Source of the DNA: Phenylobacterium sp.
GTDB lineage: Bacteria; Pseudomonadota; Alphaproteobacteria; Caulobacterales; Caulobacteraceae
Direction: 5' to 3'
NCBI RefSeq assembly: GCF_004799515.1
Contig: NZ_SSMX01000026.1
Span: 1-64,000 of the forward strand
Length of the DNA stretch: 64,000 bases
Under the pieces are notes generated by a model. It did no database searches. It was not told where the DNA came from and was given only the letters and a program-made list of their open reading frames with translations. Position numbers and translations under genes: made by a program. How positions within the stretch are numbered: the stretch's first letter is position 1; the number at the start of each line of letters is the position of its first letter. Positions 8,127 through 17,347 of this stretch are shown one piece after another.

Positions 8127-11100
8127 GTGCCGGACGTCTTCCTTTCCTATGGCCGTGAGGACAAGGCCGCCGTCCAGCGGTTCGCCGAGGCGTTGGAAGC
8201 CGAGGGGTTCAGCGTCTGGTGGGATTCCGCCTTGCGCTCGGGCGACGCCTTCGACCAGGTGATCGAGCAGGCCCTGGCCCAGGCCAAGGCCGTGCTGGTG
8301 TTCTGGTCGCCGCGGTCGGTGGAGTCCCGCTGGGTCCGCGCCGAAGCCACCCAGGCCGACCGCAGCGGCATCCTGGTGCCGGTGATGATCGAGGCCTGCA
8401 AGCGGCCGATCATCTTCGAGCTCACCCAGACCGCGGACCTCGCCCACTGGCGCGGCGACCGCCAGGACAAGGTCTGGCGCGCGCTGGTGGACGACGTGCG
8501 GCGGCTGGTGGGCCGCGCCCCTTCCGCCGGACCACCGCCCGACCGCGCCGCTGGACCGCGGGCCCCGCAGGCGGAGCGGCGTCAGGTGTCGGTGCTGAAC
8601 TGCGCCCTCCTGGCCGCGCCGGCCGGGGCCGACGATGCCGATCTGGATCCCGAGGATTGGCGCGACATCGTCCTCGCCTTCCAGACGACCATGGCCGGAG
8701 TCATCGGCCGGTTCGAAGGCCGTCTGGAAGCGGCGCAAGGCGAGGCCGTGGCGGCGGTGTTCGGCGCGCAACAGACCCGCGAGGACGATGCGCAACAGGC
8801 GGTCCGCGCCGGACTGGCGCTGGTCGAGGCCCTCGAAGGCTTCCACCCGAAGGGCGCGCCGCCGCTCTTCCTCCGCATCGGGATCGACACCGGCCTTGTG
8901 GTCATCAGCGGCGAGGGCGCCGCCTTCGGCGCTCCGGTGAACGGCGCGGCGCAGCTTCAAGCCCAGGCCGCGCCCGGCGCGGTGGCGATCAGCCCGGTCA
9001 CCGCGGCGCTGGCGGGCGGGGCCTTCGATCTCGAGCCCTTCGGCGCCCGCGCCTTCCGGGTGGTCGCGCCCCGCCCTGCGCGCACGCGCTTCGACGTCTC
9101 CAAGGCCCGGGGCCTGAGCCAGCTCGTCGGGCGCGAGGCGGAGCTGAGGCTGCTGCGGGACGCCGTCAGCCTGGCTGACGCCGGCGAGGGGCAGGTGGTC
9201 GGCCTGGTGGCGGAAGCGGGCGCCGGCAAGAGCCGGCTGTGCTTCGAATTCCTCGAGCGCTGCCGGGCCGAAGGAATCCCGGTCTTCGAGGGCCGCGCCG
9301 TCTCCCACGGGCGCAACTTGCCCCTGCTGCCGGTCCTGGAGGTGTTCCGCGCCTTCTTCGGCGTCCGGGCCGACGACGACGCCCAAACCGCCCGGACGAA
9401 GATCGAAGGCCGTCTCGTGAGCCTCGACGCGGCGCTCGCGCCCATGAGCCCGTTGGTGTTCGACTTCCTGGGCGTCGGCGACGCGGCCAGCCCGACGCCG
9501 CAGCTCGATCCGGATGCGCGCCAGCGGCAGCTTCTGGCGCTGATGCGCCACGTCATCGGCCGCGCCGGCAGCGACCAGGTGACCGTGACCCTGATCGAGG
9601 ACCTGCACTGGATGGACACCTCCAGCCAGCAGTTCCTGGAACACATGGTCGACGCCCGCGGCGGGGCGCGCAGCGTCCTGCTGCTCACCTACCGCCCGGA
9701 GTACGACGCCAGCTGGATGAAGGCGCCGTGGTGCCGCCAGATCGCCCTGGCTCCGCTCGGCCGGACGGCGCTGGAGCACCTTCTGGAGGACCTGCTGGGA
9801 CCCGACCCAGGCTTGACCCGCCTCAGGACGCTGATCGGACAACGCGCCAACGGCAACCCGTTCTTCGTCGAGGAGATCGTGCAGAGCCTGTGGGAGACCG
9901 GGCAGCTCAGCGGCGAACGCGGAGACTATCGCCTGGTCTCCGGGGTCGGAAAACTCGACGTGCCGGTCACCGTCGCGGCCGTGGTCGCCGCGCGCATCGA
10001 CCGCCTGGCCGACCGCGAACGCCAGCTGCTGCAGGTCGCCTCGGTGATCGGCGTGGAGTTTTCGGAACCGCTGCTGGCCGCCGTGGCGGATCTCGCCCCC
10101 AACGACCTGACGGCGGCGCTGTCGAGCCTGCGCCGCGCCGAATTCATCGTCGAGCGCTCGCTGTTCCCGGTTGCGGAGTACGCCTTCCGCCACCCGCTGG
10201 CGCAGGAGATCGCGCTGGGGGCCTTGCTCAAGGATCGCCGGCGGCAGATCCACGGCGCCGTGGCGCGCGCCCTGGAGCAACGGCCGGGGCGGCCGGAGGA
10301 ACAGGCGGCGCTGCTGGCGCACCACTGGGAAGACGCCGGCGAGCCCTTGCAAGCCGCGCGCAGCCACCGGCTCGCCGCCGAGTGGGTGGGCCTCACCGAC
10401 CTGAACGCCGCCGCCTGGCACTGGGGACGCGTCCGGGCGCTGGTGGCGGATCTGCCGGAGAACGTCGAGGCGGCCGGGCTCGGCGCGACGGCCTGCACAC
10501 ACCTCTTGAACCTGAGCTGGCGCTATGAAGTCAGCGCCGCGGAGATCAAGACGATCCTCGATGAAGGCCGCGCCTTCGCCCGCGCCGCCGGCGACCCCGC
10601 GGGAGAGGTCAGGGTCGCCATCGTCTACAACCGCGCCTGCTGCTCCGCCGGCGATCTTTCGACCTACGCCGAGCTCGCGCTCGAGAACCTGGAGGCGGCG
10701 CGGCGCATCGACGACCTGGCGCTGCAGGCCAACGCCACCGGCTTCCTGGCGGACGCCTTCCTCTACACGGGCCGCCTGCCGGAGGCCCTGGCGGTGGCGG
10801 AGGCGGGCCTCGCCGAGTTCAGCAACGATGCGCCCCGTTCGGAATGGCTGCAGGGGTTCAACCCCTGGTCCGTCATGCATTTCTGGCGTTCGACCTGCCT
10901 GGCCCTGACCGGCCGGCTTGCGGAGGGACTGGCGTCCTACGAGGAGGGCCGCGCCATCGTCGAGGCCGACGGCTCGCCGGAAGCCGCCGCCTACCTCTGG
11001 TCCTGGGCGGCGCTGGCCTATCTCACGGCGGGGGATATTCCCAAGGTCGTCGCCTGCGCCGAGGAGGTCGACAAGGTCTGCACCGCGCTGGGCGACCCGC

Positions 11101-11651
11101 TCACCATCGTCGCCCACCGCCGCCTCTGCGAAACCTATGTCGCTCTGGGGACCGGCCGGCCGCAGGACGCGGTCGAGACCGCCCGCGCGGCGCTCGACAT
11201 CCACAAAGTAGCCGAGCGCCAGCACGCGGGCATGTCGGCCATGCTGCTGGCCCAGGCCCTGCTCCTGTCCGGCGACGCCACCGCCGCGGCGGATATGGCG
11301 CAGCAGTCCGTGGAGATGTGCCGCACGATGCTGCGCGCCAATCTCGAGGCTCAGGCCCTGGGCGTGCTTGCCTGCGCCCTGCTGGCCCGCGACGGTCCCG
11401 CAGCCAAGGCGCCTGTGGAAGCCGCGCTCGACCGGGCCGAGGCGCTGATCAAACGGACGGGCGCGAAGACCCTCGGCCCGTCGCTTCTGGAGTGGCGGGC
11501 CCTGTTCGCCGCCACCCTGGGCGACCCTTCGGCCGCCTCAGCGCTGATCGACGAGGCCGCGGCCGGCTACGACGTGATCGGCGCCCCCATGCAAGCCGGC
11601 CACCTCAGGACATCGCTGGCCCGGTCTGGCGCTTCGATGGAGGCGACGTGA
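8127..11651 (+). CDS. TIR domain / degenerate class III cyclase / STAND ATPase / TPR protein
   Basis: A 1174-aa multidomain protein with a GTG start. Residues 1-115 are a TIR_2-type domain (DVFLSYGREDKAAVQRFAEAL, WSPRSVESRWVRAEATQ); Glu73 aligns with the catalytic Glu of TIR NADases. Residues about 150-312 align with the class III adenylate/guanylate cyclase domain that begins ERRQVTVLFCD in relatives. Here the metal Asp is gone (RRQVSVLNCALL) and the second Asp motif LGDG is QGEA, so catalysis is not expected. Residues about 333-600 are an AAA_16/STAND ATPase with Walker A AEAGAGKS (Lys368) and Walker B VTLIEDLHWMD (491-492). Residues about 700-1174 are helical TPR-like repeats. This architecture suggests ligand-triggered oligomerisation that activates TIR. 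It may be a signalling or immune-type NADase; which one is not shown. Confidence 0.85.
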   Translation: MPDVFLSYGREDKAAVQRFAEALEAEGFSVWWDSALRSGDAFDQVIEQALAQAKAVLVFWSPRSVESRWVRAEATQADRSGILVPVMIEACKRPIIFELTQTADLAHWRGDRQDKVWRALVDDVRRLVGRAPSAGPPPDRAAGPRAPQAERRQVSVLNCALLAAPAGADDADLDPEDWRDIVLAFQTTMAGVIGRFEGRLEAAQGEAVAAVFGAQQTREDDAQQAVRAGLALVEALEGFHPKGAPPLFLRIGIDTGLVVISGEGAAFGAPVNGAAQLQAQAAPGAVAISPVTAALAGGAFDLEPFGARAFRVVAPRPARTRFDVSKARGLSQLVGREAELRLLRDAVSLADAGEGQVVGLVAEAGAGKSRLCFEFLERCRAEGIPVFEGRAVSHGRNLPLLPVLEVFRAFFGVRADDDAQTARTKIEGRLVSLDAALAPMSPLVFDFLGVGDAASPTPQLDPDARQRQLLALMRHVIGRAGSDQVTVTLIEDLHWMDTSSQQFLEHMVDARGGARSVLLLTYRPEYDASWMKAPWCRQIALAPLGRTALEHLLEDLLGPDPGLTRLRTLIGQRANGNPFFVEEIVQSLWETGQLSGERGDYRLVSGVGKLDVPVTVAAVVAARIDRLADRERQLLQVASVIGVEFSEPLLAAVADLAPNDLTAALSSLRRAEFIVERSLFPVAEYAFRHPLAQEIALGALLKDRRRQIHGAVARALEQRPGRPEEQAALLAHHWEDAGEPLQAARSHRLAAEWVGLTDLNAAAWHWGRVRALVADLPENVEAAGLGATACTHLLNLSWRYEVSAAEIKTILDEGRAFARAAGDPAGEVRVAIVYNRACCSAGDLSTYAELALENLEAARRIDDLALQANATGFLADAFLYTGRLPEALAVAEAGLAEFSNDAPRSEWLQGFNPWSVMHFWRSTCLALTGRLAEGLASYEEGRAIVEADGSPEAAAYLWSWAALAYLTAGDIPKVVACAEEVDKVCTALGDPLTIVAHRRLCETYVALGTGRPQDAVETARAALDIHKVAERQHAGMSAMLLAQALLLSGDATAAADMAQQSVEMCRTMLRANLEAQALGVLACALLARDGPAAKAPVEAALDRAEALIKRTGAKTLGPSLLEWRALFAATLGDPSAASALIDEAAAGYDVIGAPMQAGHLRTSLARSGASMEAT

Positions 11652-11718
11652 ACTTCCGGTCCCGGCGCAAAGCCGACGTGCTTTCTGCTGCGATCCGCCG
11701 CCAGGCCCCTGACATGAT

Positions 11719-12809
11719 CTACTGTTGGGATGTCCCGCCGCCGGCCCCCGCGGTCGCCTTGCGGGCTTCGGCCTCGGCCGCCCGCGCCCCGGCCAGGATG
11801 TCGGGCAGGGCGTAGTTGCCCTCGTGACAGGCGTACTCGTAGACGGGACCCTTGGCGGGGGAGAACTCGTACTCGCCGCCCCAGGGGCTCGCCCAGACGC
11901 TCGGGTCTTCGACCTTGAATTCGTAGCGCAGGCGCGTGGGCCCGACGCGGGTGAAGCGCTCGGTGACGACCATGTTGGCCGAGCCGCCGAACAGCGCCTC
12001 GTTGGGATTGTAGTTGGTGGTCTCGACCACCAGGGTGTCGCCCTCGTAGTGGCCGATGCTATCGCCGTACCAGGACCGCGTCGGGCCGTGCCGGGCGTTC
12101 AGCCGGACGATCCGCACGTCGTGGATCATCTCGACCAGGATCGCCACCGCATCGCGGCCCTGAACGATCTGGTAGTTGGAGTTGTAGAACGACGGCAGCA
12201 TCACCGGCCCGGCGTGGTTGGCGAAGGAGGTGATGCAGCGTTCGGCCAGCGTCTGGTTCTCCGGGTTCTCGCCGGCGCGGCCGTAGACGCCGCGCACCGG
12301 CGCGGGGCCCGCGTTGGCCGGCCGCGGCAGGCGCGGCGGCATGCGGCCATTGGCCGGGAAGGTGATCAGCGAGGTGCGGGGCTCGCCGTTCACCCGCATC
12401 ACGGCATCGCCGTGGTCGGTCCAGAAGGCGTTGTAGCCGCAGTCGACGTTGTCGCCCCCTTGGCTGAGGTTGGCCGCGTAGCAGGGCAGCTTGTTGGCGT
12501 CGAGCGAGGTGGGTGTCGGCGCGCGGTCCTTGGCCATGATGTCCGCCCGGCGGCCCTCGATCGCCTTGACCTCGTCCGGCGTCATCGCCCTGCGTTCGCC
12601 CATCGCCGGCGGCCGCTCCAACGGCGTCAGGGAGGCGTTGGTCCAAGTCCCCTGCAGTCCGGATGTCCATCGAGGGCGCGCGGCGCGCGATAGGGCGCCG
12701 GCGCCGTCTGCGCGGGTGCTGTCTGGCCAGCCGCTGTTTGGGCGGTCGCTGTCTGGGCGAGCAGCGCCAGGGTCACCCCAACGATGAGGGCGATCGGTTT
12801 GCGGATCAT
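11719..12809 (-). pseudogene. Exported hypothetical protein gene with a one-base frameshift
   Basis: A Sec signal peptide starts at ATG 12809 (MIRKPIALIVGVTLALLAQT), with GGAGGAAA upstream, and continues to RALDGHPD. The frame then runs into CRGLGPTPP and stops. The downstream frame resumes exactly at LQGTWTNASLTPLERP and continues to 11719. Restoring one C near 12657-12660 (GGACTGCAG to GGACCTGCAG) joins them into a protein of about 363 aa. The body has cysteines (KLPCYAANL, DNVDCGYN), SLITFPANGRMPP and SIGHYEGDTLVVETTNYN, typical of an uncharacterised exported family often annotated as hypothetical near oxidoreductase clusters. It is divergent from the copper/heme fusion gene. It is a real pseudogene or a sequencing error. 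Confidence 0.75.
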
Positions 12810-12930
12810 CGGATTTCCTCCCTGTTGGCCGATCCGCTCCGACGTCCGGAAAGGCCCTTTGGGAGTCAGCATTCGCCGCCGTCATGACAGATGCAAGTCA
12901 AGTCTCCACGGCGCGGAATCCAGGATGACG

Positions 12931-12958
12931 TTGTGGCACGACTGGACGGCGCTAGAAT
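12931..12958 (+). promoter_or_regulatory. Candidate housekeeping promoter for the copper/heme fusion gene
   Basis: TTGTGG at 12931-12936 and TAGAAT at 12953-12958 are separated by 16 bases, about 78 bases upstream of the start at 13036. Predicted from consensus similarity only. Confidence 0.35.
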
Positions 12959-13035
12959 TCGGCATAGGATTTCTTGGAGAGTCCGACGCTTTGGAAAAGC
13001 CGCCACCCAGTGCGGTCGCCATAGGGAGAGCGGGG

Positions 13036-15102
13036 ATGACGATATCCCGGAGTACGGCCGCGAAGGTGGCTGGCCTGATGTTCGCCGGTTCAGTCCTCGC
13101 TCTCCTAGGCGGTTCGCCTGGCCTGAGTGCGCCCCCGACTCCGTCCGGACCGCAGCATGTCGGCGACTTCCAGCTCGCCGACCAGCACTACATCGGCCGC
13201 CGCCTCTACAAGATGGACGACGACAAGGCCGTGGTCCTGGTCAGCTACGCCGCCGGCGACGCCCAGTTCCGGGCCGACGTCCCGGCTCTGCAGGCGCTGA
13301 AGGCGGCTTACGCCAGCCAGGGCGTTGAGGTCCTGGTGATCGATCCCCAACTGGGCGACACCCGCCAGAAGCTGGCCGCCGACGCGGCCGCTGCGGGCCT
13401 CAATATCCCGGTGCTGTTCGACTATGAGCAACTGGTCGGCGAGAGCCTGTCCCTGACTCGCTCGGCCGAAGTGCTGGTGCTCAACCCGAAGGACTGGTCG
13501 GTGGCCTTCCGCGGCCCGATCGCATCGTCGTCCGTGCGGCGCGCGCTCGACGCCCTCGTCGCGGGCCATCCGCTCAGCCTCCCCGCCGAACCGGTGCGGG
13601 GCGAGGCCATCGCCTATCCGCTGAAGACCGAGAGCCGGGGCGCCAAGATCTCCTACGCCGCCGATGTCGCCCCGGTCGTCCAGCAGAAGTGCGTGGTCTG
13701 CCACCAGCCCGGCGGGCTGGGGCCGATGCAGCTCACCAGCTACGAGCAGATCAAGGGCTTCGCGCCGATGATCCGAGAGGTGCTGCAGACCCACCGCATG
13801 CCGCCCTTCCAACCGGACGTCACCGTCGGCCACTGGGCGCCCAACGAGGGGTTGTCATCCGAGCAGCTGAAGACCTTGGTCCACTGGATCGAGGACGGGG
13901 CCGCGCGGGGGAGCGGCGAGGACCCGCTGGCCAAGCAGAGCTTCCACGCCCCGCCGTGGAAGCTGGGCCAGCCGGATCTGGTGCTGGCCCTGCCGAAGGT
14001 GGACGTGCCGGCCACCGGCGTTCTGCCCTACCAGAATCCCGTTGTGGCCAGCGGCCTCGCCGAAGGCCGCTGGCTGCGCGCCAGCGAGTTCCTGGTGACC
14101 GATAAAAAGGTGCTGCACCACGTCACCACGACGCTCTCATCGCCCGGCGAGAACGGGGTGATGGTGCGCCAGGAGGCGGCGGCCGGCGGCATCGGCGGCC
14201 AGGGCCCGGGCCGGGTGATCAACCTGGTGCCCAAGGATATGGGCGTCTGGGTGCCGGCGAACGCCGACATCCACATGCAGACCCACTACACGCCCTATGG
14301 AAAGCCCACGACCGAGGCCACGCAGGTCGGACTCTACTTCTATCCCAAGGGCCAGGAGCCGAAGTACCCGATGCGCACCTACGGGGTGTACGGCACGGGC
14401 ATCACCATCCCGGCCGGCGAGGAATACCACCCGGAGGTGGCCTATACGGACGTCCCGAAGGACATGCTGATGTACGGCCTGACGGCCCACGCCCACGTGC
14501 GCGGGGGATCGACCCAGGTCTCGATCCTCTATCCCGACGGGCATGAGGAGATGGTGCTGGCTGTGCCGCGCTACGACTTCAACTGGCAGTGCGAGTTTTA
14601 TCTGAAGGACCCGATCAAGGTCCCGGCCGGTTCGCGCATCATCAACCGCTGGACCTACGACAACTCCACCCGCAACCACGGCAACCCGGACCCGAAGAAG
14701 GAGATCGTCTTCGGCGAGCAGACCACGGACGAGATGCTGACCTTCTTCATCCACTACCGCTGGGTCGGCGAGACGGTGGCGCAGCCGCACGACGACTTCG
14801 ACCGGCTGATGGCCAAGGGCCAGCTGATGGGCGCGCTGGACTCGAACATGGACGGCAAGCTGGAGCCGTCGGAGCTGCGCGGCGCGCAAGGTGTGAAGCT
14901 GAAGGCCAACTTCGCGGCTCTGGACAAGAACCACGACGGCTACATCGACAAGGACGAGCTGGCCGCCGCCAGCGTCCGCGGCCCCAATCTGGTGCGCACG
15001 GCCTCCGAGTCTGCCGCCGCCCCGCCGGCGCCGGCGCCGGCGCCAGCGCCAACGGCGCGGCCGGTGGCCTCGGCGGACCGACCCGTTGCGGCGTCCAACT
15101 GA
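13036..15102 (+). CDS. Thioredoxin-like / cytochrome c / type II copper monooxygenase-like / EF-hand fusion
   Basis: A 688-aa exported protein. The start at 13036 has a purine-rich site (GGGAGAGCGGGG) and opens a signal-like helix. Residues about 45-180 are a redoxin-like domain (AVVLVSYAAGDAQFRADVPA), but without a CxxC. A single heme site C219-V-V-C-H223 sits in VVQQKCVVCHQPGGLGPMQL. Residues about 320-580 resemble copper type II ascorbate-dependent monooxygenases: His361/His362 in VLHHVTTTLS, His413 and His417 in DIHMQTHYTP, and His485/His487 in TAHAHVRGG. Two EF hands follow, starting at about 602 (DSNMDGKLEPSEL) and 630 (DKNHDGYIDKDEL), then a Pro/Ala tail. It probably oxidises a substrate in the periplasm with electrons passing through the heme. 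The order fits known monooxygenase/cytochrome fusions; the substrate is unknown. Confidence 0.75.
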   Translation: MTISRSTAAKVAGLMFAGSVLALLGGSPGLSAPPTPSGPQHVGDFQLADQHYIGRRLYKMDDDKAVVLVSYAAGDAQFRADVPALQALKAAYASQGVEVLVIDPQLGDTRQKLAADAAAAGLNIPVLFDYEQLVGESLSLTRSAEVLVLNPKDWSVAFRGPIASSSVRRALDALVAGHPLSLPAEPVRGEAIAYPLKTESRGAKISYAADVAPVVQQKCVVCHQPGGLGPMQLTSYEQIKGFAPMIREVLQTHRMPPFQPDVTVGHWAPNEGLSSEQLKTLVHWIEDGAARGSGEDPLAKQSFHAPPWKLGQPDLVLALPKVDVPATGVLPYQNPVVASGLAEGRWLRASEFLVTDKKVLHHVTTTLSSPGENGVMVRQEAAAGGIGGQGPGRVINLVPKDMGVWVPANADIHMQTHYTPYGKPTTEATQVGLYFYPKGQEPKYPMRTYGVYGTGITIPAGEEYHPEVAYTDVPKDMLMYGLTAHAHVRGGSTQVSILYPDGHEEMVLAVPRYDFNWQCEFYLKDPIKVPAGSRIINRWTYDNSTRNHGNPDPKKEIVFGEQTTDEMLTFFIHYRWVGETVAQPHDDFDRLMAKGQLMGALDSNMDGKLEPSELRGAQGVKLKANFAALDKNHDGYIDKDELAAASVRGPNLVRTASESAAAPPAPAPAPAPTARPVASADRPVAASN

Positions 15103-15286
15103 GAGGACGCCGCGCGTCGTCTTCGGTCGGCATGACCCAAACTCCCGGGGCGCGGAGACCCGCCGCGAGGGGCGAGGCTCTGCGGAAGCTTTGAAATAGG
15201 GCTTCAACATTTCGCTGTTCGGTTAGCTCGATAGAGCGACGCCGCGCCATGCACGCGGGTCCAAGGACCACCAGGGGGAGCGAGAC

Positions 15287-17347
15287 ATGAAACTGCGCAA
15301 CGCGGCGGCTGCGGGCGTGGCCGCCCTTGTGCTCGCCGTCGGGATGGCGGGCGTTTCCCTGTCCCAGCCGGCGGGAGATGGCGGCCCGCCCGATGGCGGG
15401 GCGCTGTTCGCGGCGCGCTGCAAGGGTTGCCACGAGCCGCCGATCGCCCGCGCGCCCAGCCGCGAGCAGCTGCATGGCCGCAGCAACCAGGAGATCGTCG
15501 ACGCCCTGACGAGCGGCGTCATGCAGCCGATGGCCGCCGGCATGACCCCGGCCCAGATCTTCGCCATCACCACCTTCATCACCGGCCATGCCGCGACGGA
15601 CGGTCCGCGGCTGTCCACGACCGCGTCTCCGCCAGCCGATGTCGCGCCCGACGCCGCCGCGGCCGCCGTGCTCGGCAAGGTCCGCCCGATCTCGGGCGCC
15701 ATGCTGCAGGCCCCCGCGCCCGGCGACTGGCTGCAGTGGGGCCGCACCTACGACGGGCAGAACTTCAGCCCGCTCACCCATATCGACCGCGCCAGTGTGA
15801 GGGCCCTGGCCCCGGCCTGGCGGCGGCCCATCCAAGGCGGCCCCAGCATGCCGACGCCGCTGGTCCACGACGGGGTGATGTTCCTGCAGACCAGTCCGGA
15901 CACGGTGCTGGCGCTGGACGCCGCGAGCGGCACGGTCCTGTGGCGGCGCTCCTATGCGACCACCAGCCCCTCCAACCAGAAGATGGGGCTCTCCCTGTCC
16001 GGCGGGCGGGTCTATGTGCCCACCTCCGACCTGCACGTGATCGCGCTGGACGCGCGGACCGGCCGGCAGGTCTGGGACCACCGCATCGAGCTCAGCCCGC
16101 CGGCCACCGACCGCAAGGACTTCGTCCTGCGCAGCGCGCCCCTGATCGTCGGCGACAAGGTGATCCAGGGCGTCACCGCCAGCGGCGCGCCGGGCGGCGG
16201 CTACATCGTGGGCCTCGACATCGCCACGGGCCGCGAACTCTGGCGGTTCCACACCATCGCCCAGCCGGGCGAGCCGGGCGGGAACAGCTGGAACGGCCTG
16301 CCGCTGAACAAGCGCAGCGGCGCCTCGGTCTGGCACCAGGGCACCTACGACCGCGACCTAAACCTCGTCTACTACGGCGTCGGCCAGACCTACGACACCG
16401 GCCCGCTGCTGAAGCCGTCGGGCGTCGCCGGCACGACGCAGGACGCGCTCTACACCGACAGCACCCTCGCCCTGAACCCCGACACCGGGAAGCTGGTCTG
16501 GCACTTCCAGCACCTGCCCAACGACCAGTGGGACCTGGACTGGGTGTTCGAGCGCCAGCTGGCGACCCTCAACGTCGACGGGCGGCCCCGCCGGGTGGTG
16601 ATGAACATCGGCAAGATGGGCATCCTCGAGGCGTTGGACGCCAAGACGGGCGCCTATCTGTTCTCGATCGACCCGGGCACGCAGAACGTCATCTCCGCCA
16701 TCGACCCAAAGACCGGGGTCAAGATGATCGATCCGCAGAAGTGGCCGGATCCGGCGCGGCCGACGGTGATCTGCCCGGGGCCGTCCGGCGCCCGGTCCTG
16801 GCCGCCGACGACCCTCAACCCGCACACCGACCTGCTCTACGTGCCGCTGACCCAGTGGTGCATGCAGTTCGGGAAGCCGTCCGGCCCCGGCTTTCAGCTC
16901 CTGAGCTCCGGCGTCGGCCTGAGCAACGCCGACCATCCGGACGCCGCGGCGAGCGGCAAGATGGGCCGCCTGCAGGCCATGGACCTGAAGGGCCGCAAGC
17001 TCGGCTGGCGCCAGGACCTGGTCGCGCCGATCTCCACCTCGGTGCTGGCCACGGCCGGCGGCGTGTTGTTCGCCGGCGATCTCGACCCGGCGCTGAGCGC
17101 CTTCGATGACCGCGACGGCAAGGTGCTGTGGCGCGCCCCGCTCGACAACTATCCGAGCTCCAGCGTCATCACCTACAGCGTCGGCCAGACGCAGTACGTC
17201 GCCGTGGTCGTGGGCATGCGCAACAATCATATCAACGACCTGTCACGGCGCTACCAGGCCTTCAGGCGCGCCCGCGGCGCGGCCGTCGCGGCGCCGAAGG
17301 GCGAACCCGCCGTGGTGGTCTTCTCGCTGGGGAACCGAGCCGGTTAA
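15287..17347 (+). CDS. PQQ-dependent dehydrogenase with N-terminal cytochrome c domain
   Basis: A 686-aa periplasmic quinoprotein. The signal peptide is MKLRNAAAAGVAALVLAVGM. A small cytochrome domain has heme motif CKGCH at 45-49. A beta-propeller of quinoprotein alcohol/glucose dehydrogenase type follows, with repeated Trp-docking motifs (LALDAASGTVLWRR, IALDARTGRQVWDH, LALNPDTGKLVWHF), LVYYGVGQTYDTGPL and QWDLDW. It oxidises an alcohol or aldehyde and hands electrons to its heme. The usual cytochrome is C-terminal; here it is N-terminal. It sits 184 bases after the copper/heme fusion on the same strand, suggesting joint oxidation of one compound. GGGGGAGC upstream supports the start. Confidence 0.85.
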   Translation: MKLRNAAAAGVAALVLAVGMAGVSLSQPAGDGGPPDGGALFAARCKGCHEPPIARAPSREQLHGRSNQEIVDALTSGVMQPMAAGMTPAQIFAITTFITGHAATDGPRLSTTASPPADVAPDAAAAAVLGKVRPISGAMLQAPAPGDWLQWGRTYDGQNFSPLTHIDRASVRALAPAWRRPIQGGPSMPTPLVHDGVMFLQTSPDTVLALDAASGTVLWRRSYATTSPSNQKMGLSLSGGRVYVPTSDLHVIALDARTGRQVWDHRIELSPPATDRKDFVLRSAPLIVGDKVIQGVTASGAPGGGYIVGLDIATGRELWRFHTIAQPGEPGGNSWNGLPLNKRSGASVWHQGTYDRDLNLVYYGVGQTYDTGPLLKPSGVAGTTQDALYTDSTLALNPDTGKLVWHFQHLPNDQWDLDWVFERQLATLNVDGRPRRVVMNIGKMGILEALDAKTGAYLFSIDPGTQNVISAIDPKTGVKMIDPQKWPDPARPTVICPGPSGARSWPPTTLNPHTDLLYVPLTQWCMQFGKPSGPGFQLLSSGVGLSNADHPDAAASGKMGRLQAMDLKGRKLGWRQDLVAPISTSVLATAGGVLFAGDLDPALSAFDDRDGKVLWRAPLDNYPSSSVITYSVGQTQYVAVVVGMRNNHINDLSRRYQAFRRARGAAVAAPKGEPAVVVFSLGNRAG

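Noticed and set aside
8016..11225. 1069-aa minus-strand open frame opposite the TIR-STAND gene
   Set aside because: His/Gln/Gly/Arg-rich composition typical of an antisense shadow in GC-rich DNA; the plus strand carries clear TIR and ATPase motifs.
12931..12950. Possible sigma-54 site (TGGCAC)
   Set aside because: The required TTGC element at the proper distance is missing (GACG instead).
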